This document shows, one piece after another, positions 1 through 5,450 of a stretch of 5,450 nucleotides of DNA. The position numbers were made by a program, and so were the translations under genes. Numbering within the stretch: the stretch's first letter is position 1; every line of letters begins with the position of its first letter. Source of the stretch: Archangium sp. (GTDB taxonomy: Bacteria > Myxococcota > Myxococcia > Myxococcales > Myxococcaceae); NCBI GenBank assembly GCA_016793585.1, contig JAEUJR010000771.1, forward strand, positions 1-5,450, given 5' to 3'. The notes under the pieces are model-generated. The model worked only from the letters and a program-made list of their open reading frames with translations, ran no database searches and was not told the origin of the DNA.

Positions 1-2482
1 AATCGGCGACCACCGCGAAGCTGTTGCCGTAGCGCTGGGCGTTCAGCTTCCACGCGCTCCATCGGTTGTTCACCACGTCGTACACCGGCACGCGCTTCAC
101 GTTCGCCGTCACGTCGGCCGGCGTCTGGAAGTCGATCGCGAACAGCACGAGCCCGAGCGAGGGAAGAAACGCCGACTCTCGCAGGAACCCACCGAGCGTC
201 GCCGAGAGCTGCGTCTTGCCCGCGGGGTTCAGCTGCCGAAGCGTGTTCGCGCCGATCGCGTACTCGTACACCTCGCCCTTCGCGGTGCCCTGCGTCGCGA
301 ACAGGAGCAGACGATCTCCAGCTGGCACATAGACCGCGGTCTGGCTGTCGGGGCTCATCGCGGGCAGTGCGGCTCCGCCCATCGCCGTCGGGGTCAGCTT
401 CACCCACGGCCCGGCCCGGCTCTCGAGCTTCCACAGGCCCATGGGCGTCCACGCGATCAGGCCCGTCGGCGTCTCGGTCAGCGTGTTCACGTACTGATTG
501 CCGCCGAGCTCCTGCTTCACGCGTGCGCCGTCGAACTCCATGACGCTGCGGCTCGGGTCGTAGAAGTACGTGTACGGGTTCTTGTAGATGACCATGCGCC
601 GCAGCGCGCTCGAGTACGCGTACATCTTGTACGTGTGCACGGCCATCCACGGGCGGCCCCTGGGACTCCAGTGCCCCGGCATCTGATCGTTCGTGAAGGT
701 GCGCTCGAAGACGAGCTCGGGTCGGTAGCCGATGGCGAAGCGGTTGTCGGCGATCGAGTACTGCAGCACGTCGGTGCCGGACCAGGCCGAGTGGCCGCCA
801 GACCAGCGCAGCAGTTGTCGTGAGTCGGAGTCGAACGCCGCCGTGCCCCAGTCGTGGTTCGAGCGCGGACGGTTCGGTGCGACGACCTCGAGCCACGCGT
901 TGTCTGGGGCCGAGGTGATGCGCTGCTGATTTGCGGCAAGCTCGCCAGCATCGGGAAGCCCCGCGTCGAGGAACCAGTCGGGATCGTAGCGGCCCGCGCG
1001 AATCGTGACCGTGCCAGCGTCGACGCCGTACTGGAGTGTGCCCGCGACATCGGGGGCCGAGACGTCGAGCTTCAGCGCCCACGTGCGGCCCTGCGCCTGA
1101 TCGTCAGGGTAGCCCTGCTTGTGGTGGAGCACCGCGATGTCGTCGGCTCCGACTGCGGCGGCGAAGGTGAAGCCAGCGTGAATCGCAGACGGCGGGAACG
1201 TCGGCGTCGCCATGTCCGAGAAGTGCTTGATGAGGGACCAGGTGCGATTCGCGAAGTCGAAGCGCCAGAGCTGCATCGGCAACCGCTGGTACGGGTCAGA
1301 CACGTAGTCGGTGGTCGAACTGCTGGTCCACCCGCCGAGCAGCACCGTCGCCTTCGCTTGCGGCAGGTAGAGCAGGCGGTGACCCGCGCGCGGAGACGGT
1401 GAAACAGGTGGCGTGTGTTGCGCCCAGCGCTCGGTCGCGAAGTCGAACGTCCACGTGTCGGAGAGGAGGCGATCGAGCTCGTCGCCGCCGAAGAGCAGGG
1501 CTTCGTTTCGCTCGGGGTCGGTGACGAGGCTCGAGTAGCTGCGCGGTGGCGGCGCGGCTCCGGTGATTGGGCGCCAGGTGGCGGTCGCAGGCTCGTAGAT
1601 CCACGTGCCGGGTGTACCCGCGTCGGACTCCACGTTCGCTCCGCCGAAGAGCAGCACCTTGCTGCCGGTGGAGTCGGCCGTCATGGCGCCCCACATGAGC
1701 CGCGGCTTCATCGCGCCCCCAGCGGGATCGATCGCGGGCGAGTGAAACGACCACGCGCGAGCGACGGCGTCGTACGAGAAGGTGCGGTTCCACACATAGA
1801 AGAGGAGCCGGTTCTGCGACGCGAGCCACGCCGATTGGCCAAACGTCGTCATGCCGCCGTAGACCTCGAAGCTCGGGCGCGGGAAGCCTGACGTGTCGGC
1901 GACCTCGAAGGCCTCGGAGCGGAAGCCTGGCGCGGTGGAGTTCCCGACCTCAGGTCCCCACGTCGTCTCTTTCCCTGGCGGGAATGCGTTTCTCCATGCG
2001 GGATCACCCAGCTTCAGCACCTGTACGTCGTAGGGCTGCATCGCGTGCGTGCGGGCTCCGCCGACGAGCGTGTACTCGGAGGTCGTCGGGAGGTAGACGA
2101 GTGCCGCCTGTGTTCGCGTGCCGACGTCTCCACTCGTGAGCGGCGCAAAGACGTTCGGGCGCAGGTTCACGGGGCAGGTTCCGGCGTCGGCGGCGAGACA
2201 ACGGCCCAGGCACGGCTCGAAGCCGGCAGTGCACGCGAAGCCGCAAGCGCCATTGGTGCACGTCGCCACGGCGTTCATCGGGGCCGAACATGGAGTGCAT
2301 GAACTCCCGCACGTCGCGACGGCGTCGTCAGCCACGCAGGCGCCGGCGCAGTCGTGCGTTCCGTTCGCACACGAGAGCCCACCGTCGATGGCTGCGTCGC
2401 CGCCTGCGTCGAAGACTGGGCCGGTCGCAGTTCCAACGCAGGCGCCCAGCGTCAGGAACATGAGAAGACGAAATGCGCGCAT
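1..2482 (-). CDS. Predicted surface lipoprotein with Cys-rich module and kelch-like beta-propeller repeats (3' end outside window)
   Basis: Translating the minus strand from the ATG at 2482 gives 827 codons with no stop, running off the left edge. Residues 1-15 (MRAFRLLMFLTLGAC) are a lipoprotein signal with the acceptor Cys at 15. An Asp/Ala/Gly linker follows (about 25-35), then 12 cysteines between residues 38 and 103, with spacings such as CGSSCTPC. From about 120 on the protein resembles kelch/galactose-oxidase-type propellers: VGG near 140-142, YGG 208-210, LLFGG 277-281, LLFGG 329-333, VLLGG 380-384 and SGGH 561-564, with W or Y and TW/RW pairs between blades. A second DAGLPDAG stretch (506-513) separates two repeat-rich halves. 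Kelch propellers usually bind proteins or glycans; an enzymatic role is not shown. The protein is probably anchored in the outer membrane facing outward, by analogy with similar myxobacterial proteins. The next in-frame ATG (2461) would leave too short a signal, so 2482 is preferred, although no clear Shine-Dalgarno precedes it. An upstream GTG or GTT start cannot be excluded. Confidence 0.88.
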   Translation of the reverse strand, partial: MRAFRLLMFLTLGACVGTATGPVFDAGGDAAIDGGLSCANGTHDCAGACVADDAVATCGSSCTPCSAPMNAVATCTNGACGFACTAGFEPCLGRCLAADAGTCPVNLRPNVFAPLTSGDVGTRTQAALVYLPTTSEYTLVGGARTHAMQPYDVQVLKLGDPAWRNAFPPGKETTWGPEVGNSTAPGFRSEAFEVADTSGFPRPSFEVYGGMTTFGQSAWLASQNRLLFYVWNRTFSYDAVARAWSFHSPAIDPAGGAMKPRLMWGAMTADSTGSKVLLFGGANVESDAGTPGTWIYEPATATWRPITGAAPPPRSYSSLVTDPERNEALLFGGDELDRLLSDTWTFDFATERWAQHTPPVSPSPRAGHRLLYLPQAKATVLLGGWTSSSTTDYVSDPYQRLPMQLWRFDFANRTWSLIKHFSDMATPTFPPSAIHAGFTFAAAVGADDIAVLHHKQGYPDDQAQGRTWALKLDVSAPDVAGTLQYGVDAGTVTIRAGRYDPDWFLDAGLPDAGELAANQQRITSAPDNAWLEVVAPNRPRSNHDWGTAAFDSDSRQLLRWSGGHSAWSGTDVLQYSIADNRFAIGYRPELVFERTFTNDQMPGHWSPRGRPWMAVHTYKMYAYSSALRRMVIYKNPYTYFYDPSRSVMEFDGARVKQELGGNQYVNTLTETPTGLIAWTPMGLWKLESRAGPWVKLTPTAMGGAALPAMSPDSQTAVYVPAGDRLLLFATQGTAKGEVYEYAIGANTLRQLNPAGKTQLSATLGGFLRESAFLPSLGLVLFAIDFQTPADVTANVKRVPVYDVVNNRWSAWKLNAQRYGNSFAVVAD

Positions 2483-2494
2483 GCGGCGAGCGTA

Positions 2495-2533
2495 GCAACC
2501 GCGGTCGTCATTGCTTGCAACCACGGTCGCATT
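2495..2533. repeat. Pair of imperfect direct repeats, 22-bp period
   Basis: GCAACCGCGGTCGTCATT (2495-2512) and GCAACCACGGTCGCATT (2517-2533) differ by one substitution and one missing T. Their starts are 22 bp apart, about two turns of B-DNA, so proteins bound to each copy would sit on the same face. The pair begins 12 bp upstream of the kelch lipoprotein start codon, in the divergent promoter region. This makes it a candidate tandem operator; the regulator is unknown. Confidence 0.5.
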
Positions 2534-2556
2534 TCCGAGTGCCCGACGTCGAAGTT

Positions 2557-2574
2557 CCATCGCACGCGCGATGG
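2557..2574. promoter_or_regulatory. Perfect inverted repeat upstream of the small lipoprotein gene (candidate operator or 5'-UTR hairpin)
   Basis: CCATCGCACGCGCGATGG has two perfect 7-base arms (CCATCGC and GCGATGG) around a 4-base centre. It ends 24 bp before the ATG at 2599 and four bases before the GAGGG at 2578. As DNA it could be an operator for a dimeric repressor. As RNA it could form a hairpin next to the ribosome site. There is no T-tract, so it is not a terminator. GC-rich DNA produces such repeats by chance fairly often. Confidence 0.4.
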
Positions 2575-2577
2575 CGC

Positions 2578-2582
2578 GAGGG
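2578..2582 (+). promoter_or_regulatory. Possible ribosome binding site that bears on the start of the small lipoprotein
   Basis: GAGGG lies 16 bases before the ATG at 2599, which is too far, but 10 bases before an in-frame TTG at 2593. A TTG start would add only two residues and leave the signal peptide intact, so the protein call does not change. Confidence 0.3.
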
Positions 2583-2598
2583 CTGCAGACCGTTGCGC

Positions 2599-2934
2599 AT
2601 GCTCCTTCGAACGACATTGCTTTCGACGCTGCTCCTTGCCTGCGGCACACCATGCACTCGCATCGCGACGGCCGAGGCCGCTGGCGATCAGAAGGGAGCC
2701 GCGTGCAATGCCAGTCGCAACGCCTGGTCGGACTCGAAGCTGCAGACCTGCGAACGCAATCAGCCCGACTGCACGGAGAACGATCTGAAGCAGTTCGAGC
2801 TGTACGCGAAGTGCATCGACGCGTTGCCGGCCTGCGCGGAGGGGCAACGCTCGTCGTGGGAGCTCTCGCGAGCGGCTTGCGGGCTCGAGAACCTGGCCTT
2901 CAAGGTGAACCTGAAGTGCGTGAGAGACCTCTGA
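2599..2934 (+). CDS. Small Cys-rich lipoprotein of unknown function
   Basis: The product is 111 residues. Residues 1-15 (MLLRTTLLSTLLLAC) form a lipoprotein signal peptide with a good lipobox (LLAC) and the acceptor Cys at 15. The mature part has eight further cysteines at 19, 36, 51, 58, 72, 79, 94 and 107. From 36 to 94 the gaps are 14, 6, 13, 6 and 14 residues, a mirror-symmetric pattern that suggests two disulfide-pinned helices. Predicted location is the periplasm, anchored in a membrane. I do not recognise the family. The frame is open back to an ATG at 2473, but that start would overlap the divergent gene, lacks a signal peptide and encodes an unlikely Arg/His/Cys-rich leader, so 2599 (or TTG 2593) is preferred. 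The kinase gene starts 24 bp after the stop, which suggests co-transcription, though nothing links the functions. Confidence 0.75.
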   Translation: MLLRTTLLSTLLLACGTPCTRIATAEAAGDQKGAACNASRNAWSDSKLQTCERNQPDCTENDLKQFELYAKCIDALPACAEGQRSSWELSRAACGLENLAFKVNLKCVRDL

Positions 2935-2958
2935 AAACTCGTCACGGGCGACGGTCCG

Positions 2959-4050
2959 ATGCAGAACGAGGGCGTGGATCGAACGCTCTCGGCGCCAGGC
3001 AAGCTCTTCCTGTCAGGTGAGTACTCGGTGCTGTGGGGTGGGGTCGCGCGCGTGCTGGCGGTCGGGCCGCGCGTGCGGGCGCACGTGCGCAAACGGGCCG
3101 ATCGCCGAATCGACGTGCTGCTCGCAGAAGGCCGGCTCTCAGGTGACACCACGCCACTCGGAGCGCGCTGGGAGTCGACCCCCACGCCGTCGTTTCACTT
3201 CGTCGCGCGCACGATCGATCTCGCATTGCGCGCCGTCGGCCAGGACGTCTCGGGGTTCTCGATCGCGTTCGAGTCGTCTCCGATGCCGAGCGGGAAGAAG
3301 CTGGGTTTCGGCTCGAGCGCGCGGGCGTGCGTGCTCGCTGCCGAGGCGTGTCGAACCGCGATGGGCGCTTCGTTCGATGCGTTGAAGCTGGCGCTCGTCG
3401 CTCATGCATCTGCGCAGAACGGGAAGGGCAGTGGAGCCGACGTCGCTGCCTGTTTCGCCGGTGATGTCGTTCGTTATCGCCGGGCCGACGTGAGCGCGTT
3501 GATCGACGCCGGCAACAAGGGCGGGTTCGGCGGAGCGCTGGTGAGCTCGCCTCCGATCGATGTGTGGCGCGTGAGTCCTCCGCGGCTGCCGATGCTGTAC
3601 GTATTCAGCGGAGAGAGCGCGTCGACGCCGGTGTTGATCTCGGAGGTCGAACGGGGCCTCGATGTGAAGGGGCGCGAGAAGTTCGTGCTGCAGAGCGATC
3701 TGCTCGGTGCGCAGCTCGAGGAGGCGCTGGCTCGTGGTGACTTCGCGGGCACGAAAGCGGCCGCGACCGAGTTGCAGACACTGCTCTTCTCGCTCGGGCC
3801 GACGAAGACCGAGTCGCTCGAGCGGGTGATGGCGCTGGCTGCGTCGACCGGCTGCGTGGCGAAGCAATCTGGCGCAGGCGGAGGCGATGGGGCGCTTGTG
3901 TTCGCGCCTGATGTGTCGACGAGAGACGCTGCAAGAAGCGTGTTCGAAGCGCGAGGCATGCTCGCGGTTCCCGTCTCAGCCGAGCCCGGAGTTCGCGGCG
4001 AAGTTCAGCCCGTTCCCGAGCTCGTCGGCTGGGTGAACGCGACCAACTGA
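2959..4050 (+). CDS. mvaK2: Phosphomevalonate kinase (GHMP kinase family)
   Basis: This enzyme uses ATP to convert 5-phosphomevalonate to 5-diphosphomevalonate in the cytosol, the step before decarboxylation to isopentenyl diphosphate. The 363-residue length is typical of bacterial members. All GHMP blocks are visible: SAPGKLFLSGEYSVL (11-25) with the substrate-side Lys15; the phosphate-binding KKLGFGSSARACV (113-125), a variant of the usual G-L-G-S-S-A; GKGSGADVAACFAGDVVRY (155-173) with likely catalytic Asp161; and KQSGAGGGDGALVF (302-315). The GSGADVA block and the SGAGGGD motif favour phosphomevalonate kinase over mevalonate kinase. In many homologues SGAGGGD is followed by CG; here it is GA. 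The ATG at 2959 is 24 bp after the lipoprotein stop and lacks a clear Shine-Dalgarno, so it is probably translated within a shared transcript. The other pathway genes are not in the window. Another GHMP small-molecule kinase is the main alternative. Confidence 0.9.
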   Translation: MQNEGVDRTLSAPGKLFLSGEYSVLWGGVARVLAVGPRVRAHVRKRADRRIDVLLAEGRLSGDTTPLGARWESTPTPSFHFVARTIDLALRAVGQDVSGFSIAFESSPMPSGKKLGFGSSARACVLAAEACRTAMGASFDALKLALVAHASAQNGKGSGADVAACFAGDVVRYRRADVSALIDAGNKGGFGGALVSSPPIDVWRVSPPRLPMLYVFSGESASTPVLISEVERGLDVKGREKFVLQSDLLGAQLEEALARGDFAGTKAAATELQTLLFSLGPTKTESLERVMALAASTGCVAKQSGAGGGDGALVFAPDVSTRDAARSVFEARGMLAVPVSAEPGVRGEVQPVPELVGWVNATN

Positions 4051-4053
4051 GGG
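4049..4053 (+). promoter_or_regulatory. Ribosome binding site overlapping the kinase stop codon
   Basis: GAGGG begins inside the TGA stop of the kinase gene and lies three bases before the ATG at 4057. The spacing is short, but the position suggests that the 90-residue protein is translated by ribosomes finishing the kinase. Confidence 0.4.
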
Positions 4054-4056
4054 TTC

Positions 4057-4329
4057 ATGCACGACGAAGCCATCGATTCAGTCGTCTCGAGTCGGGGCGC
4101 GATGCGTCTCTTTGGGTTCACCCAGACGCACGAGCGACTCGTCGTGCAATGCCATCATCAGGGGCGCGTGAGGTTCGTGCACTTCGTACTCGTCGAGCGA
4201 ATCAATGCGCCTGTCGGCTGGCATACGAAGTCGCCAGCCGTCGAACGTGTTGGCCCCCGACTTCACTATCGCGACGAAGGCGTCGAGATCGTCTGCGAAG
4301 AGATGTTGGTGAACGACCGGTCCGACTGA
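4057..4329 (+). CDS. Hypothetical 90-residue protein, likely translationally coupled to the kinase
   Basis: I do not recognise this protein. It has 90 residues, no signal peptide and no membrane segment, so it is probably cytosolic. The middle (about 28-48) alternates hydrophobic and polar residues (LVVQCHHQGRVRFVHFVLVE), suggesting beta strands, and a second strand-like part sits near HYRDEGVEIV (70-79). Histidines are frequent (2, 25, 33, 34, 42, 56, 70), but no metal-binding motif is clear. It starts six bases after the kinase stop with a GAGGG overlapping that stop, which is the main support for a real gene. Third-position GC looks lower than in the kinase, so the gene could be young or recently acquired. 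An in-frame ATG at 4102 is an alternative start giving 75 residues. Its stop is one base from the stop of the convergent acyltransferase gene. Confidence 0.6.
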   Translation: MHDEAIDSVVSSRGAMRLFGFTQTHERLVVQCHHQGRVRFVHFVLVERINAPVGWHTKSPAVERVGPRLHYRDEGVEIVCEEMLVNDRSD

Positions 4330-4330
4330 C

Positions 4331-5450
4331 TCAGAACACGCCGTCGCGACGACTCAGCAAGTCCTTCAGCATCACGTCGATCGTGTCACGCACCTGTTCG
4401 TTCAGCTTTTGAACCAGGGCGAGATCCGTTGCTGCCGCAGCTCCGCCTTCCACCACGATCGGCGTGCCGAACTTGATGAACCACCGAGCCGGCAGCGGGG
4501 GCAAGGTGAGCGGCAGAAACGGAATGCCCAGCGCCTCCGCGGGCAGCTTCGCGAGCAACGGCACCGACTCTTCCGCGCCGACGATCGCGACGGGAACGAT
4601 CGGCACGCCCGCGCGCGCCGCGATCTTCACGTACCCGCCGCGCCCGAACCGCTGCAGTTGATACCGCTGCGCGAACGGCTTCGAGAGCCCCTGAAACCCC
4701 TCGGGGAAGACGACGATCGGCGTGTGCTCGGCCAACAACTGCATCGCGTTCTCGGGGCTCGCGCGCACCGCACCGATTCGATTCCACAGCACGCCGAGAC
4801 CAGGCGAGTGGAAAATCTGATCCTCCAACAACCATCGCGCGGGCTGCAGATCAGGCCGCTCACGCTTCAGCGCGTGGTGGAGCAGCGGCCCATCGATCGG
4901 CAGGGCTCCCGCGTGATTGGCGACGAGCACCGAAGCTCCGGCTGGCACGTCAGCGACGCCCTCGAGCGTCACGCGCCAGTACTTCTCGTACAGCGCATCG
5001 GCGAGCGGCTGGAGTGACTGCACCAGCGCCTCGTCACGCCCATACGCATCGACGCGCGTGTCCTTCCCCGATCGCCCGATCACCGCCCGCAGCGCACCCG
5101 CGACACCCTTCACCGACGCGATCGCGCCATCACGAGAGAGCAGGGAAGGGCTCAGCTGCACGGGCGTCTGCGGCCGCTCGGTCAGCGCTGCTTCTGGAGG
5201 AGGGCGAACCGTCGGCGGGACGACCTCAGGCGCAGCCGCATGCGCGACGGGCTCGCGGCCCAACGAGAACGCCTCAGGGGTCGCGTCATGCCGAACGGGA
5301 TCGGACGCGAGCGTTGGCGAGCTGAAGTGTGACGCCGGCTGCGAGCCAAGCCCGGTCGCGCTCGGCGCCGCTGCGGGCGGAATCGGGTCAGCCCACACCG
5401 ACGGCGAGCTGAAGTGTGACGCCGGCTGCGAGCCAAGCCCGGTCGCGCTC
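4331..5450 (-). CDS. PlsC-like lysophospholipid acyltransferase with repeat-rich N-terminal extension (5' end outside window)
   Basis: The protein transfers an acyl chain from acyl-CoA or acyl-ACP to a lysolipid or related acceptor, probably at the inner membrane; the acceptor cannot be read from the sequence. Numbered from the GTG at 5398, the acyltransferase blocks are VLVANHAGALPIDG (157-170) with catalytic His162; LWNRIGAVRAS (204-214); VVFPEGFQG (229-237) with Glu233; and the GRGGYVKIA to VPVAIVGAEE segment (252-277). The His-to-Asp gap is six residues instead of the four of classic PlsC, matching the MGAT/DGAT-like branch. Residues 1 to about 85 are Pro/Ala/Ser-rich and probably disordered. 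The frame stays open from 5398 to the window edge and continues the same repeat, and the GTG has no ribosome site, so the true start is probably upstream. The gene converges on the 90-residue gene with a one-base gap. Confidence 0.88.
   Translation of the reverse strand, partial: SATGLGSQPASHFSSPSVWADPIPPAAAPSATGLGSQPASHFSSPTLASDPVRHDATPEAFSLGREPVAHAAAPEVVPPTVRPPPEAALTERPQTPVQLSPSLLSRDGAIASVKGVAGALRAVIGRSGKDTRVDAYGRDEALVQSLQPLADALYEKYWRVTLEGVADVPAGASVLVANHAGALPIDGPLLHHALKRERPDLQPARWLLEDQIFHSPGLGVLWNRIGAVRASPENAMQLLAEHTPIVVFPEGFQGLSKPFAQRYQLQRFGRGGYVKIAARAGVPIVPVAIVGAEESVPLLAKLPAEALGIPFLPLTLPPLPARWFIKFGTPIVVEGGAAAATDLALVQKLNEQVRDTIDVMLKDLLSRRDGVF
5189..5449 (-). repeat. Three in-frame 87-bp (29-residue) tandem repeats in the acyltransferase N-terminus
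   Basis: On the minus strand the units are 5449-5363, 5362-5276 and 5275-5189. The first two share a stretch of 48 identical bases (5403-5450 and 5316-5363), coding for SATGLGSQPASHFSSP in each. The third has diverged (SLGREPVAHAAAPE) but keeps LG, P and H at the same places. The period is a multiple of three, so the frame is kept. More units may lie beyond the right edge. Confidence 0.85.

Larger units (their letters stand above)
2483..2598. promoter_or_regulatory. Divergent intergenic promoter region
   Basis: This 116-bp gap separates the minus-strand kelch lipoprotein (start 2482) from the plus-strand small lipoprotein (start 2599), so promoters for both should lie here or just inside the genes. 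It contains a pair of direct repeats (2495-2512 and 2517-2533) and an inverted repeat (2557-2574), listed separately. TTGCAA at 2515-2520 reads the same on both strands. On the minus strand it is followed 17 bases later by TGCTAC, which is only a weak -35/-10 resemblance and would put the transcript start almost at the ATG. No convincing sigma-70 pair was found for the plus direction. Confidence 0.6.

Noticed and set aside
517..1829. Minus-strand ORFs at 517-1050 and 1296-1829, and plus-strand ORFs at 854-1402 and 1415-1891
   Set aside because: All lie inside the 827-codon kelch lipoprotein frame. Their products are Arg/Ala/Ser-rich without domain features, as expected for off-frame reading of GC-rich coding DNA.
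2473..2598. Longer N-terminus for the small lipoprotein starting at the ATG at 2473
   Set aside because: It would overlap the divergent start codon, read through the direct and inverted repeats, and bury the signal peptide at residue 43.
2452..2847. Minus-strand ORF of 131 residues antisense to the small lipoprotein
   Set aside because: It overlaps the kelch lipoprotein start, the divergent promoter region and the lipoprotein gene, and it shows no recognisable features.
2511..3020. Plus-strand 169-residue ORF overlapping the lipoprotein and kinase start
   Set aside because: It is a shadow frame. Both overlapping genes have clear signal-peptide or GHMP motifs in another frame.
3139..3867. 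Minus-strand 242-residue ORF
   Set aside because: It is antisense to the kinase, whose frame carries all the conserved motifs. The antisense product is Arg/His-rich with no motif.
4078..4266. Minus-strand 62-residue ORF antisense to the 90-residue gene
   Set aside because: It has no ribosome site or operon context. The plus-strand frame is coupled to the kinase gene and is preferred, though only moderately.
4342..4351. 10-bp palindrome CGTCGCGACG near the acyltransferase stop, considered as a terminator
   Set aside because: It has no loop and no T-tract, and lies inside the acyltransferase coding sequence; probably chance in GC-rich DNA.
4409..5017. Plus-strand 202-residue ORF
   Set aside because: It is a shadow of the acyltransferase; the minus-strand frame contains NHAGALPID and FPEG.
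5398..5398. GTG at 5398 as the acyltransferase start
   Set aside because: The frame remains open upstream to 5450 and continues the same 29-residue repeat, and no ribosome binding site precedes the GTG.

Overview
The window is GC-rich, densely coded bacterial DNA that looks like a myxobacterium (Myxococcota). Three things point there: two lipoproteins with short lipobox signal peptides; an Asp-Ala-Gly linker plus a Cys-rich module in front of a kelch-type propeller, a layout common in myxobacterial surface proteins; and a phosphomevalonate kinase. Myxobacteria are among the few Gram-negative groups known to make isoprenoid precursors by the mevalonate route. The genus cannot be read from the sequence.

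Layout from left to right. Positions 1-2482 (minus) hold most of a large predicted surface lipoprotein with Cys-rich and kelch-like repeats. Its reading frame is unbroken for 827 codons and runs off the left edge, so its C-terminus is missing. Positions 2483-2598 are a 116-bp divergent promoter region with a near-perfect direct repeat at a 22-bp (two helical turn) period and a perfect 7-bp-arm inverted repeat. Three plus-strand genes follow closely spaced and are probably one transcript: a small Cys-rich lipoprotein (2599-2934), a GHMP-family phosphomevalonate kinase (2959-4050) and an unrecognised 90-residue protein (4057-4329). A PlsC-like lysophospholipid acyltransferase is read convergently on the minus strand from the right edge to 4331. 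Its stop codon is one base from that of the 90-residue gene. Its N-terminal extension is a Pro/Ala/Ser-rich region of three 29-residue repeats, and the frame stays open to position 5450, so its true start is probably outside the window.

The kinase would phosphorylate 5-phosphomevalonate in the cytosol on the way to isopentenyl diphosphate. The acyltransferase would move acyl chains at the inner membrane. Both concern lipid building blocks, but the convergent layout gives no evidence that they act together. No other mevalonate-pathway gene is visible. There are no tRNA, rRNA, CRISPR or insertion-sequence signals, and no gene-free stretch longer than 116 bp. The most unusual items are the architecture of the divergent promoter, the mirror-symmetric cysteine spacing of the small lipoprotein and the in-frame repeats of the acyltransferase.
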